From contig LR590463.1 of the NCBI GenBank assembly GCA_901472405.1, forward strand, positions 3,038,001-3,102,000: 64,000 nucleotides of DNA, given 5' to 3'. This document shows, piece by piece, positions 28,792 to 38,158 of the stretch. The DNA is from Serratia rubidaea. Lineage in GTDB: Bacteria; Pseudomonadota; Gammaproteobacteria; Enterobacterales; Enterobacteriaceae. The notes under the pieces are model-generated. The model had not been told where the DNA came from and ran no database searches. It worked only from the letters and a program-made list of their open reading frames with translations. The translations under genes were made by a program, and so were the position numbers. The first letter of the stretch is position 1. The number at the start of each line of letters is the position of its first letter.

Positions 28792-31074
28792 ATGACCAAG
28801 AAAAAACGCGCAGTTCCCGGTATCCGGCCCTATGACGGCCCGGCCGGCGGCTGGGGAGCACTGAAAGCGACGGCCATCGCGGTAAAAACGCAGATGGAGA
28901 CCTTTGAAGCACCGGCCACTCTGATGCGCACCAACCAGCCGGACGGCTTTGATTGTCCAGGCTGCGCCTGGCCGGATAAAGAGCACCACTCCACCTTCCA
29001 GTTCTGTGAAAACGGCGCCAAGGCGGTGACCTGGGAAGCCACCAGCAAACGCGTCACGCCGGAGTTTCTGGCGGCCAATACCGTCAGCGCGCTGTTGGAG
29101 AAAACCGACTTTGAGCTGGAGGGCTACGGCCGGTTGACGCACCCGCTGGCATACGACAAGGCGAGCGACACCCTGCGGCCGGTCAGTTGGGAGGAGGCCT
29201 TCCTGCGCATCGGTACGGTGCTGCGCGGCATGCAGTCGCCGGATCAGGTGGAGTTTTACACCTCCGGACGCGCCTCGAACGAGGCCGCCTATCTGTTCCA
29301 GCTGTTCGCCCGCGAGTTCGGCACCAACAACTTCCCGGACTGCTCCAACATGTGCCACGAACCAACCAGCGTCGGCCTGCCGCAGTCTATCGGCATCGGC
29401 AAAGGCACGGTCTCGCTGGATGACTTCGACCACGCCGAACTGGTGATATCCATCGGCCACAACCCGGGCACCAACCACCCGCGCATGATGGGCACCCTGC
29501 ACGAACTGGCGCGCCGCGACGTGCCGATTATCGTGTTTAACCCGCTGCGCGAACGGGCGCTGGAGCGCTTTGCCGATCCGCAGAACGTGATTGAAATGGC
29601 GACCTACAGCTCCACCAATATCGCCTCCACCTACTATCAGGTGAAGGCCGGCGGCGATGCCGCCGCGCTGAAGGGCATCGCCAAGGCGCTGCTGGAGTAC
29701 GACGCCGCGCAGGGCGCAAACAGCACGGCGCTCGACCGCGATTTTATCGCCGGGCACACCCAGGGCTTTGAGGCGTTCGCCGCCGATCTTGCGGCTACGC
29801 CGTGGCCGGCGATTGAAAACGAAAGCGGCCTGACGCGCGAAGATCTGGAAAAAGTGGCGCTGGCCTACGCCAAGTCCAACGCCACCATCATCACCTACGG
29901 CATGGGCATCACCCAGCACAACAAAGGCACCGCCAACGTGCGCCTGATCGCCGATCTGCTGCTGATGCGCGGCAATATCGGCAAGCCGGGCGCCGGGATC
30001 TGCCCGCTGCGCGGCCACTCCAACGTGCAGGGTAACCGCACCGTCGGCATCACGGAAAAACCGTCGGAGGAATTTTTACGCAATCTGGAAGCCGTCTTCG
30101 GCTTTACGCCGCCGAAAGCGCACGGCCATGACGCGGTGAAAGCCATGCAGGCGATGGTGGCGGGCGACGCCAAGGCCCTGATCTGCCTCGGCGGCAACTT
30201 CGCCGTCGCCCTGCCGGACCCCGAGCTGTGCTTCCCGGCGATGCAGGCGCTCGATCTGAGCGTCCACCTCGGCACCAAGCTCAACCGTTCGCACCTGCTG
30301 GTGGCGAAAGAAACCTTTATCCTGCCCTGCCTGGGGCGCACCGAGCTGGATATTCAGGCCGGCGGCCGCCAGTCGGTAACGGTGGAGGACTCCATGTCGA
30401 TGGTGCACGCCTCTTCCGGCAAACTGCAGCCGGCCTCGCCGCTGCTGCGTTCCGAACCGGCGATCGTCGCCGGGCTGGCGCAGGCCGCCATGCCGGACAG
30501 CAAGGTGCCGTGGTCGGAACTGGTGGCCGATTACAGTCTGATCCGCGACCTGATTGAAAAAACCATCCCCGGTTTTGAACAGTACAATCAGCGCATCGCG
30601 CAGCCGGGCGGCTTCCGCATGCCGCTGCCGCCGACCGAACGTCAGTGGCCGACGCCAAGCGGCAAGGCGATGTTCTCGGTGTTCACAGGGGTGCAGGAAG
30701 ACGCCGAGGTGCAGGGCGATGATGTACTGCGGCTGATCACCCTGCGCAGCCACGACCAGTACAACACCACCATCTACGCCATGGACGATCGCTACCGCGG
30801 CGTATTCGGCCGGCGCGATATTCTGTTTATGCACGATATCGATCTGGAAAAACGCGGTCTGGAGCACGGCGATCGGGTGCATATCGAAACCGTCGCCGCC
30901 GGGCGCAGGCTGCGTCTGGAAAATATCACGGTAATTTCTTACAACATCGCCCCCGGCTCCGTCGGCGCCTACTACCCGGAAGCCAACGTGCTGGTGCCGT
31001 TGGACTACATCGATCCGGAGTGCGGCACTCCCTCCTATAAATCCGTACCGGTGCGCGTAACCCTCGCCGGCTAA
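28792..31074 (+). CDS. FdhF/YdeP-family molybdopterin oxidoreductase, copy 2
   Basis: A 760-residue paralogue of the enzyme at 24724-27039, with the same domain order: GFDCPGCAWPDKEHHSTFQF at the iron-sulfur end, DCSNMCHEPTSVGLPQSIG with the Cys ligand, IGHNPGTNHPRMMGTL, CPLRGHSNVQGNRTVGI, LRSHDQYNTTIYAMDDRYRG and GSVGAYYPEANVLVPL. AGGAG at 28782 and the MTKKKR start at 28792 are better than an earlier open codon. No signal peptide. Two paralogues bracketing one peroxidase suggests local duplication and separate regulation. Substrate unknown. Confidence 0.9.
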   Translation: MTKKKRAVPGIRPYDGPAGGWGALKATAIAVKTQMETFEAPATLMRTNQPDGFDCPGCAWPDKEHHSTFQFCENGAKAVTWEATSKRVTPEFLAANTVSALLEKTDFELEGYGRLTHPLAYDKASDTLRPVSWEEAFLRIGTVLRGMQSPDQVEFYTSGRASNEAAYLFQLFAREFGTNNFPDCSNMCHEPTSVGLPQSIGIGKGTVSLDDFDHAELVISIGHNPGTNHPRMMGTLHELARRDVPIIVFNPLRERALERFADPQNVIEMATYSSTNIASTYYQVKAGGDAAALKGIAKALLEYDAAQGANSTALDRDFIAGHTQGFEAFAADLAATPWPAIENESGLTREDLEKVALAYAKSNATIITYGMGITQHNKGTANVRLIADLLLMRGNIGKPGAGICPLRGHSNVQGNRTVGITEKPSEEFLRNLEAVFGFTPPKAHGHDAVKAMQAMVAGDAKALICLGGNFAVALPDPELCFPAMQALDLSVHLGTKLNRSHLLVAKETFILPCLGRTELDIQAGGRQSVTVEDSMSMVHASSGKLQPASPLLRSEPAIVAGLAQAAMPDSKVPWSELVADYSLIRDLIEKTIPGFEQYNQRIAQPGGFRMPLPPTERQWPTPSGKAMFSVFTGVQEDAEVQGDDVLRLITLRSHDQYNTTIYAMDDRYRGVFGRRDILFMHDIDLEKRGLEHGDRVHIETVAAGRRLRLENITVISYNIAPGSVGAYYPEANVLVPLDYIDPECGTPSYKSVPVRVTLAG

Positions 31075-31104
31075 CGGCGCGCAACCATTCACCTGCGTTA
31101 TCAC

Positions 31105-31132
31105 CATGGGTTGAAGATCTCTTCAACCCATG
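31105..31132. terminator. perfect 13-base inverted repeat between convergent genes
   Basis: CATGGGTTGAAGA and TCTTCAACCCATG separated by two bases. It lies in the 120 bases between the + strand molybdoenzyme and the - strand pcaR. Symmetrical, so it could end transcripts from both sides, though no T-run follows. Confidence 0.55.
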
Positions 31133-31194
31133 TCTTCGCCAGACCCCACCAGAGCGGGCGCATCATGCCGCTTATCCGGAAGCATCCGACGACG

Positions 31195-32028
31195 TTACAA
31201 CAGCAGCGCCAGATCCATCGCCGTGCGCTGCAGCAACGGCAGCACCCGTTCGCGCAGCGCCTGCGCCGATATCTGCGAGGCGTTGACGCCGACGTTCATC
31301 GCCGCCACCACGCCGCCTTTGCGCGAATGCATCGGCACCGCGATAGATCGCAGGCCGACCTCCAACTGCTGGTCGTTAATCGCATAGCCCTGACGCCGCA
31401 CCCGGTCCAGCTGTTCGCGCAGCTGCGCCTCGCTGACCACGGTAAACGGCGTCAGCGGCTCCAGCGTCACCCGCGCCAAATACTCCTCCAGCTGCGGCTC
31501 GTCCAGCGCGCTGAGCAGCACCTGCCCCATTGAGGTGGCGTACGCCGGCAGCCGGCTGCCGCGCCCGAGGTCGATAGTCATAATGCGTTTTACCGAAGCG
31601 CGGGCGATATACAGAATATTATCGCCGTCCAGCGTCGCCACCGAGCAGGACTGATCGAGCTGCTTACTCAGGTAATCCAGCGAATTCTGCGCCGTCTTCG
31701 CCAGCTCCGACGAGGAGAGATAGGCATGTCCCACGGTCAGCACCCGCGGCAACAGCCGGTAGTGGCGGCCGTCAGGACAGTGTACAAACCCCAGCGCCTT
31801 CAGGGTGTACAGACAGCGCCGCACCGCCGCGCGCGGAATGCCGGTGATCTGGCTGATTTCCGACACTGACATCTGTGAATACTGCGGCTTGAAGGCCTGC
31901 AACACCTCCAGCCCGCGCGCCAGCGACGCCATAAAATTGGGATCGCCCTTGTATTTATCATTGCTCAGCTCGCCGATCTCCTGCAGCCGCTGCAGTTCAC
32001 CGTCGCCCAACGCCGGCATATCACTCAT
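31195..32028 (-). CDS. pcaR: IclR-family regulator of the beta-ketoadipate pathway
   Basis: A 277-residue regulator with an N-terminal winged helix (FMASLARGLEVLQAFKPQYS, then MSVSEISQITGIPRAAVRRC) and an IclR effector domain (GHAYLSSSELAKTAQNSLDYL, RIMTIDLGRGSRLPAYATSMG, VGLRSIAVPMHSRKGGVVAAMNVG). It fits the PcaR/PcaU/PobR branch and is divergent from pcaI. In Pseudomonas PcaR responds to 3-oxoadipate (beta-ketoadipate). Here it is the only regulator next to the whole ben-cat-pca block. Two direct repeats resembling the PcaR site lie in the intergenic region. Confidence 0.9.
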   Translation of the reverse strand: MSDMPALGDGELQRLQEIGELSNDKYKGDPNFMASLARGLEVLQAFKPQYSQMSVSEISQITGIPRAAVRRCLYTLKALGFVHCPDGRHYRLLPRVLTVGHAYLSSSELAKTAQNSLDYLSKQLDQSCSVATLDGDNILYIARASVKRIMTIDLGRGSRLPAYATSMGQVLLSALDEPQLEEYLARVTLEPLTPFTVVSEAQLREQLDRVRRQGYAINDQQLEVGLRSIAVPMHSRKGGVVAAMNVGVNASQISAQALRERVLPLLQRTAMDLALLL

Positions 32029-32156
32029 CCCGCCTCTCCTTCTTGTTAATAATCATGCAAATACCCCCTGCCGCCGGCTAATGCAACCCGTCTGCGGCGG
32101 CAAAGGGGTGAATTAGTTAGCTGCATCACAGAATTAACATCAAAATAACAAACCGT

Positions 32157-32188
32157 CCGATAATCGCACAAACATCTGATATTCGCAC
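32157..32188 (+). promoter_or_regulatory. tandem PcaR-like boxes upstream of pcaI
   Basis: CCGATAATCGCAC at 32157-32169 and CTGATATTCGCAC at 32176-32188, 11 of 13 bases alike, 19 bases apart. The first contains CGATAATCGCAC, the core I recall for the Pseudomonas PcaR site. They lie 80-115 bases before pcaI, where PcaR overlaps promoter elements in Pseudomonas. Confidence 0.65.
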
Positions 32189-32270
32189 TTGCTGGCGATT
32201 TTTTCCTCCCCTAAGTTGAATTTAAGCCTGGCCAATATGGCGTCAGAAATCAGCCTATCGAGGAGAAGAA

Positions 32271-32957
32271 ATGATTAATAAAAGCGTGCCGTCCACCGAT
32301 GACGCCGTCGCCGACATTGCCGACGGCGCCAGCGTGATGGTGGGCGGCTTCGGCCCGGCAGGCCAGCCCTACGCCCTGCTGGATGCCCTGATCCGCCGCC
32401 GCCCGCGCAACCTGACGGTGATCAGCAACAACGCCGGTAACGGCGACTTCGGGCTGGCGGCGCTGCTGAAAGCCGGCTGCGTACGCAAAATCGTCTGTTC
32501 ATTCCCGCGCCAGTCCGACTCCTGGGTATTTGACGAACTCTACCGCCGCGGCGAACTGGAGCTGGAGCTGCTCCCGCAGGGCAACCTGGCGGCGCGCATT
32601 CAGGCGGGGGGGGCCGGCCTCGGCGGCATCTATACCCCGACCGGCTACGGCACCCAGTTGGCGGCGGACAAAGAGGTGCGCGAAATCGACGGCCGGCACT
32701 ACGTGTTCGAGCTGCCGCTGAAGGCCGACTTCGCGCTGATCAGGGCCGCGCGCGCCGACCGCTGGGGCAACCTGGTCTATAACCAGACCGGCCGCAACTT
32801 CGGCCCGATTATGGCGATGGCCGCCGGCTGCACCATTGCCGAGGTCAGCCAACTGGTGCCCCTCGGCGAGCTGGACGCCGAGGCGGTGGTCACGCCGGGC
32901 ATTTTCGTGCAACGGGTGGTCGGCGTGCCCTCCACCCCACAACGGCTTTCGGCCTGA
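32271..32957 (+). CDS. pcaI: 3-oxoadipate CoA-transferase subunit A
   Basis: Moves CoA from succinyl-CoA to 3-oxoadipate, with PcaJ. 228 residues, usual length. Marks: VADIADGASVMVGGFGPAGQP (CoA-binding loop), LTVISNNAGNGDFGLAALLK, IVCSFPRQSDSWVFDELYRR, YVFELPLKADFALIRAARADRWGN and a C-terminal VTPGIFVQRVVGV. AGGAG precedes the ATG. First gene of the long operon, nine bases ahead of pcaJ. Divergent from pcaR. Confidence 0.95.
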   Translation: MINKSVPSTDDAVADIADGASVMVGGFGPAGQPYALLDALIRRRPRNLTVISNNAGNGDFGLAALLKAGCVRKIVCSFPRQSDSWVFDELYRRGELELELLPQGNLAARIQAGGAGLGGIYTPTGYGTQLAADKEVREIDGRHYVFELPLKADFALIRAARADRWGNLVYNQTGRNFGPIMAMAAGCTIAEVSQLVPLGELDAEAVVTPGIFVQRVVGVPSTPQRLSA

Positions 32958-32966
32958 GGATCCATC

Positions 32967-33624
32967 ATGTCAAAACTGACGCATCAACAGCTGGCCGAAC
33001 GTATCGCGCGTGATATTCCTGAAGGGGCTTACGTCAATCTGGGCATCGGCATGCCGACCCAGATCGCCAACTACCTGCCCGCCGATAAAGAGATCTTTTT
33101 ACACAGTGAAAACGGCATCCTCGGCATGGGGCCGGCGCCGGCGGCCGGCGACGAAGACCCCGAGCTGATCAACGCCGGCAAGCAGCCGGTGACGCTGCTG
33201 CCGGGCGGCTGTTTCTTCCACCACGGCGACTCCTTCGCCATGATGCGCGGCGGCCACCTGGATATCTGCGTGCTGGGCGCCTATCAGGTATCGGAACGGG
33301 GCGATCTGGCCAACTGGAGCACCGGCGCGCCGGGGGCGATCCCGGCGGTCGGCGGCGCGATGGATCTGGCGATCGGCGCGCGTCAGGTGTATGTGATGAC
33401 CGAACACCTGACCAAAAAAGGCGAATGCAAAATCGTCAAAGAGTGCAGCTATCCGCTGACCGGCGTCGCATGCATCACCCGCATCTACAGCGATCTGGCG
33501 GTGATCGACGTCACCGACCGCGGACTGGTGGTACGCGAAATTTTTGCCGGCCTGACGCCGCGCCAGCTGCAGGACATCACCCCGGTTGAACTGACCTTTG
33601 CCCTGCAACACGGAGAACAACACG

Positions 33625-33647
<23 letters not shown>
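32967..33647 (+). CDS. pcaJ: 3-oxoadipate CoA-transferase subunit B
   Basis: Carries the catalytic glutamate of the CoA transferase (LHSENGILGMGPAP at about residue 50). 226 residues. Other marks: GAYVNLGIGMPTQIANYLP, GGCFFHHGDSFAMMRGGHLDICVLGAYQVSE and MTEHLTKKGECKIVKECSYPLTG. Its 3' end overlaps the pcaF start by 23 bases. GAGGA precedes the ATG. Confidence 0.95.
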
Positions 33648-34826
<1,179 letters not shown>

Positions 34827-34827
<1 letters not shown>

Positions 34828-35585
34828 TGGAGATTGAATACCGCCTTGACGGCCAGGCCGATGCGCCGCTGCTGGTGCTGTCCAATTCGCTGGGCACCAC
34901 GCTGGATCTGTGGCAGCCGCAAATGGCGCTGTTCAGCGCCCACTTCCGCGTGCTGCGCTATAACCAGCGCGGCCACGGCGGCACGCCGCTGCCCGCCGCC
35001 CCGCTGACGCTGGAAATTCTCGGCCGCGACGTCATCGCCCTGCTCGACCGGCTGGAGGTGGAGCGCGCACATTTCTGCGGCATCTCGATGGGCGGGCTGA
35101 CCGGCCTGTGGCTGAACCGCTATCAGCCGCAGCGCCTGCGGCGGCTGGTGGTGGCCAATAGCGCCGCCTGTATCGGCAGCGCCGAAGGCTGGCGCCAGCG
35201 CGCACAACAGGCGCGCCGCGACGGCCTGGCGGAAATTGCCGCCGCTTCGCCGGCGCGCTGGTTCAGCGAGGAATTCCGCCGCCGCGAACCGCAGCAGGTG
35301 GCGACGCTGATCGCACGGCTGGCGCAGGGCAACGCCGCCGGCTATGCCGCCTGCTGCGACGCGCTGGCGCTGGCGGATCTGCGGGCCGAGGTTGCGCGCA
35401 TGCCGCAGCCGATGCTGGCGATCGCCGGCGAGCTGGATCCGGTCACCACGCCGGACGACGCGCACTTCCTGCAGGAGAACGCGCCGCAGGCCGAACTGAC
35501 GACCCTGCCCGCCTCGCACATTGCCAATATTGCCTGCCCGACGCTGTTCGCCCATCGGGTGCTCGACTTTCTGACCGAGGTGTAA
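34827..35585 (+). CDS. pcaD: 3-oxoadipate enol-lactonase
   Basis: Alpha/beta hydrolase that opens 3-oxoadipate enol-lactone to 3-oxoadipate. 252 residues. Nucleophile in FCGISMGGLTGLWL (GxSxG, about residue 86), Asp in GELDPVTTPDDA, His in LPASHIANIA; oxyanion region NSLGTTLDLW and NQRGHGGTP. ATG overlaps the pcaF stop. It joins the catechol branch (catBC product) to pcaIJF, so all lower-pathway steps are present. Confidence 0.93.
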
Positions 35586-35588
35586 ACC

Positions 35589-36704
35589 ATGACGCTGTGT
35601 ATTGAACGTATTGAAAGCTGGCTGCTCGATATCCCCACCATCCGGCCGCACAAACTGTCGATGGCGACCATGGGCTGCCAGACACTGACCCTCGTCCGTA
35701 TCACCTGTGCAGGCGGCCTGGTCGGCTGGGGTGAAGCCACCACCATCGGCGGCCTGAGCTACGGACCTGAAAGCCCGGAAGGGATCAAGTCCGCCATCGA
35801 CACCTATCTGGCGCCGCTGCTGGTCGGCCAGCATTTTGACGGCCTGACGCCGCTGGTCAACCGGATGAACGCCAGCGTAAAGGGCAATACCTTTGCCAAA
35901 TCGGCGCTGGAAACCGCGTTTCTCGACGCGCAGGGCAAGGCGCTGAATCAGCCGCTCAGCACCCTGCTCGGCGGCGCGCAGAGCCGGCAGCTGCCGGTGC
36001 TGTGGACCCTGGCCAGCGGCGATACCGAGCGCGATATCGCCGAGGGGCAACGCCTGCTGGCGGAAGGCCGGCATAGCGCCTTCAAACTCAAGATCGGCGC
36101 CAGAGCGCTGGCCGACGACCTGCGCCACACCACGGCGATCGTCCGGGCGCTGGGGGCGGACGCCAGTATCCGCGTCGACGTCAATCAGGCCTGGGACGCC
36201 GCCACCGCGGTGCGCGGCATGGCCGCGCTGCAGGAAATCGGCATCGATCTGGTGGAACAGCCGGTCGCGCTGTGGGACCGCGCCGCGCTGACGCAGCTGA
36301 GCCAGCGCTTTACCCTGCCGATTCTCGCCGATGAGGCGGTGGCCGACGCCCATGACGGCTACGCGCTGGCCGCCGGCGGCTTCCGCGGCGCCTATGCGCT
36401 GAAAATCGCCAAGGCCGGCGGCCCGGCGCAGGCGCTGAAACTGGCGCACGTCGCCGACGCGGCCGGCATCGCGCTGTACGGCGGCACCATGCTGGAAGGC
36501 AGCATCGGCACCGTGGCGTCGCTGCACGCCTGGTCAACGCTGAAGCTGGCCTGGGGCACGGAAATGTTCGGCCCGCTGCTGTTAAAAGACGACATCATCG
36601 CCGAGCCGCTGAATTTCGCCGCCGGGCAGGTCACGCTGCCGGACGGTCCGGGCCTCGGCATCGAGGTCGATGAAGACAAACTGCGCTTTTATCAGCGCAC
36701 CTAA
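35589..36704 (+). CDS. catB: muconate cycloisomerase
   Basis: Enolase-superfamily enzyme converting cis,cis-muconate to muconolactone with Mn. 371 residues. KxK bases in FKLKIG (about 166-170), metal ligands in RVDVNQAW, VEQPVALW and ILADEAVADAHD, the second-face lysine in ALKIAKAGG, and the Glu in GGTMLEGSIGTVAS. Starts three bases after the pcaD stop. CatB sequence features (MGCQTLTLVRI, GEATTIGGLSYGPESPE) separate it from dipeptide epimerases. Confidence 0.94.
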   Translation: MTLCIERIESWLLDIPTIRPHKLSMATMGCQTLTLVRITCAGGLVGWGEATTIGGLSYGPESPEGIKSAIDTYLAPLLVGQHFDGLTPLVNRMNASVKGNTFAKSALETAFLDAQGKALNQPLSTLLGGAQSRQLPVLWTLASGDTERDIAEGQRLLAEGRHSAFKLKIGARALADDLRHTTAIVRALGADASIRVDVNQAWDAATAVRGMAALQEIGIDLVEQPVALWDRAALTQLSQRFTLPILADEAVADAHDGYALAAGGFRGAYALKIAKAGGPAQALKLAHVADAAGIALYGGTMLEGSIGTVASLHAWSTLKLAWGTEMFGPLLLKDDIIAEPLNFAAGQVTLPDGPGLGIEVDEDKLRFYQRT

Positions 36705-36717
36705 AGGAGCCTGTCTG

Positions 36718-36999
36718 ATGCTGTTCAAAGTCGAAATGTCCGTACAACTGCCGTCCGATATGCCGGCCGCCGTCGCCGATGAGATCAAACTGCGCGAAAA
36801 GCGCTATGCGCAAGAGCTGCAGACGCAGGGAAAATGGCGCCACCTGTGGCGCGTGGCGGGGAAATACGCCAACGTCAGTATTTTTGACGTTGACAGTAAT
36901 AGCGAGCTGCACGAGATATTATCGGCGCTGCCGCTGTTCCCCTATATGGAAATGCATATTGAGGCATTATGCCGACATCCGTCATCTATTTATGGATGA
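36718..36999 (+). CDS. catC: muconolactone delta-isomerase
   Basis: A 93-residue ferredoxin-like-fold enzyme, decameric in Pseudomonas, converting muconolactone to 3-oxoadipate enol-lactone. Starts MLFKVEMSVQLPSDMPAAVA and has LREKRYAQELQTQGKWRHLW, SIFDVDSNSELHEILSALPL and PYMEMHIEALCRHPSS, all typical. AAGGAG at 36703 sets the start; longer frames reach back into catB. Confidence 0.94.
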   Translation: MLFKVEMSVQLPSDMPAAVADEIKLREKRYAQELQTQGKWRHLWRVAGKYANVSIFDVDSNSELHEILSALPLFPYMEMHIEALCRHPSSIYG

Positions 37000-37079
37000 C
37001 GATAAATAAAGCAGAAAATAAACCATCTCCGCGGGCCAGCCGGCTATTTCCGGCGTAATCAACCCGAGCACTGCCTGAA

Positions 37080-37114
37080 TAATGGCGATACGCCGCTGTC
37101 GGCCATCGCCATTA
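37080..37114 (+). repeat. 10-base perfect inverted repeat between catC and catA
   Basis: TAATGGCGAT and ATCGCCATTA around a 15-base loop, 31 bases before catA, in the 145-base gap. It could be an attenuating or stabilising hairpin, or an operator for separate control of catA-benABCD. The gap is the longest inside the block, and GAGGAG for catA follows it. Confidence 0.5.
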
Positions 37115-37144
37115 TGACGGCGCGATAATAATGAGGAGTCTGCA

Positions 37145-38074
37145 ATGTCCGTATCCTTCAATCAGTCTGAAGACGTCAGCAAGCTGCTGGATATCAGCAG
37201 CGGTTTAACCGGCAACGACGGCGATCCGCGTTTTAAAGCCATCACCCGCCAGCTGCTGGGCAATATTTGCCAGCTGATCGACGATTTTGATATTACCCCG
37301 GAAGAGTTCTGGCAGGCGGTCAATTACCTGCACCGCCTCGGCGGCCGGCAGGAAGCGGCGCTGCTGGCGGCCGGCCTGGGGCTGGAGCACTACCTGGATA
37401 TGCGTGAGGACGCACGTGAACGCCAGCAGGGCCTGAACGGCGGCACGCCGCGCACCATCGAAGGGCCGCTGTATGTCGCCAACGCGCCGCTGAGCGAGGG
37501 CTACGCGCGGATGGATGACGGCGCGGACAGCGGCGAAGTCATGTGGCTGCACGGCCAGGTGCGCGACCAGCACGGCCATCCGCTGCCGGGGGCCGTCGTC
37601 GATATCTGGCACGCCAATACGCTGGGCAACTACTCGTTCTTCGACAAATCGCAGAGCGACTACAACCTGCGCCGCCGGGTGAAAACCGACGCCGATGGCC
37701 GCTACGCGGTGCGCAGCATTCTGCCCTCCGGCTACGGCTGCCCGCCGGACGGCCCGACGCAGGCGTGGCTCGATCGCCTTGGCCGCCACGGCAACCGCCC
37801 GGCGCATATCCACTTTTTTGTCGCCGCCCCCGGACACAAGCACCTCACCACCCAAATCAACCTGAACGGCGACCGCTATCTGTGGGACGACTTTGCCTTC
37901 GCCACGCGCGATGAACTGATCGCCGACCCGGTCAAAATCAGCGACCCGGCGCTGGCCGCACAGCGCGATCTGCCCGGTGAACATACCGAAATCCGCTTTG
38001 ATTTTATGCTTTACGCCGCCGGCGACAGCGCAGAGGAACAGCGGATTAAACGCCCGCGCGCGCTGGAAAGTTAA
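37145..38074 (+). CDS. catA: catechol 1,2-dioxygenase
   Basis: Intradiol Fe(III) dioxygenase cleaving catechol to cis,cis-muconate. 309 residues. N-terminal helical linker (FKAITRQLLGNICQLIDDFDI) and the catalytic sandwich with iron ligands in LGNYSFFDKSQSDYNLRRR (Tyr), SILPSGYGCPPDGP (Tyr) and HGNRPAHIHFFVAAPGHKHLT (two His). PLSEGYARMDDGADSGEVMW and DIWHANTLGNYS are family-specific. Placed after catC and before benABCD, joining ring cleavage to ring activation. Confidence 0.95.
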   Translation: MSVSFNQSEDVSKLLDISSGLTGNDGDPRFKAITRQLLGNICQLIDDFDITPEEFWQAVNYLHRLGGRQEAALLAAGLGLEHYLDMREDARERQQGLNGGTPRTIEGPLYVANAPLSEGYARMDDGADSGEVMWLHGQVRDQHGHPLPGAVVDIWHANTLGNYSFFDKSQSDYNLRRRVKTDADGRYAVRSILPSGYGCPPDGPTQAWLDRLGRHGNRPAHIHFFVAAPGHKHLTTQINLNGDRYLWDDFAFATRDELIADPVKISDPALAAQRDLPGEHTEIRFDFMLYAAGDSAEEQRIKRPRALES

Positions 38075-38158
38075 TAAACCCATAAAACCATAATAATCGC
38101 CATGGGAAATATATTTTCCCAGGGCACCCTACGCAACGTGATTAACGAGGTCATTAGC

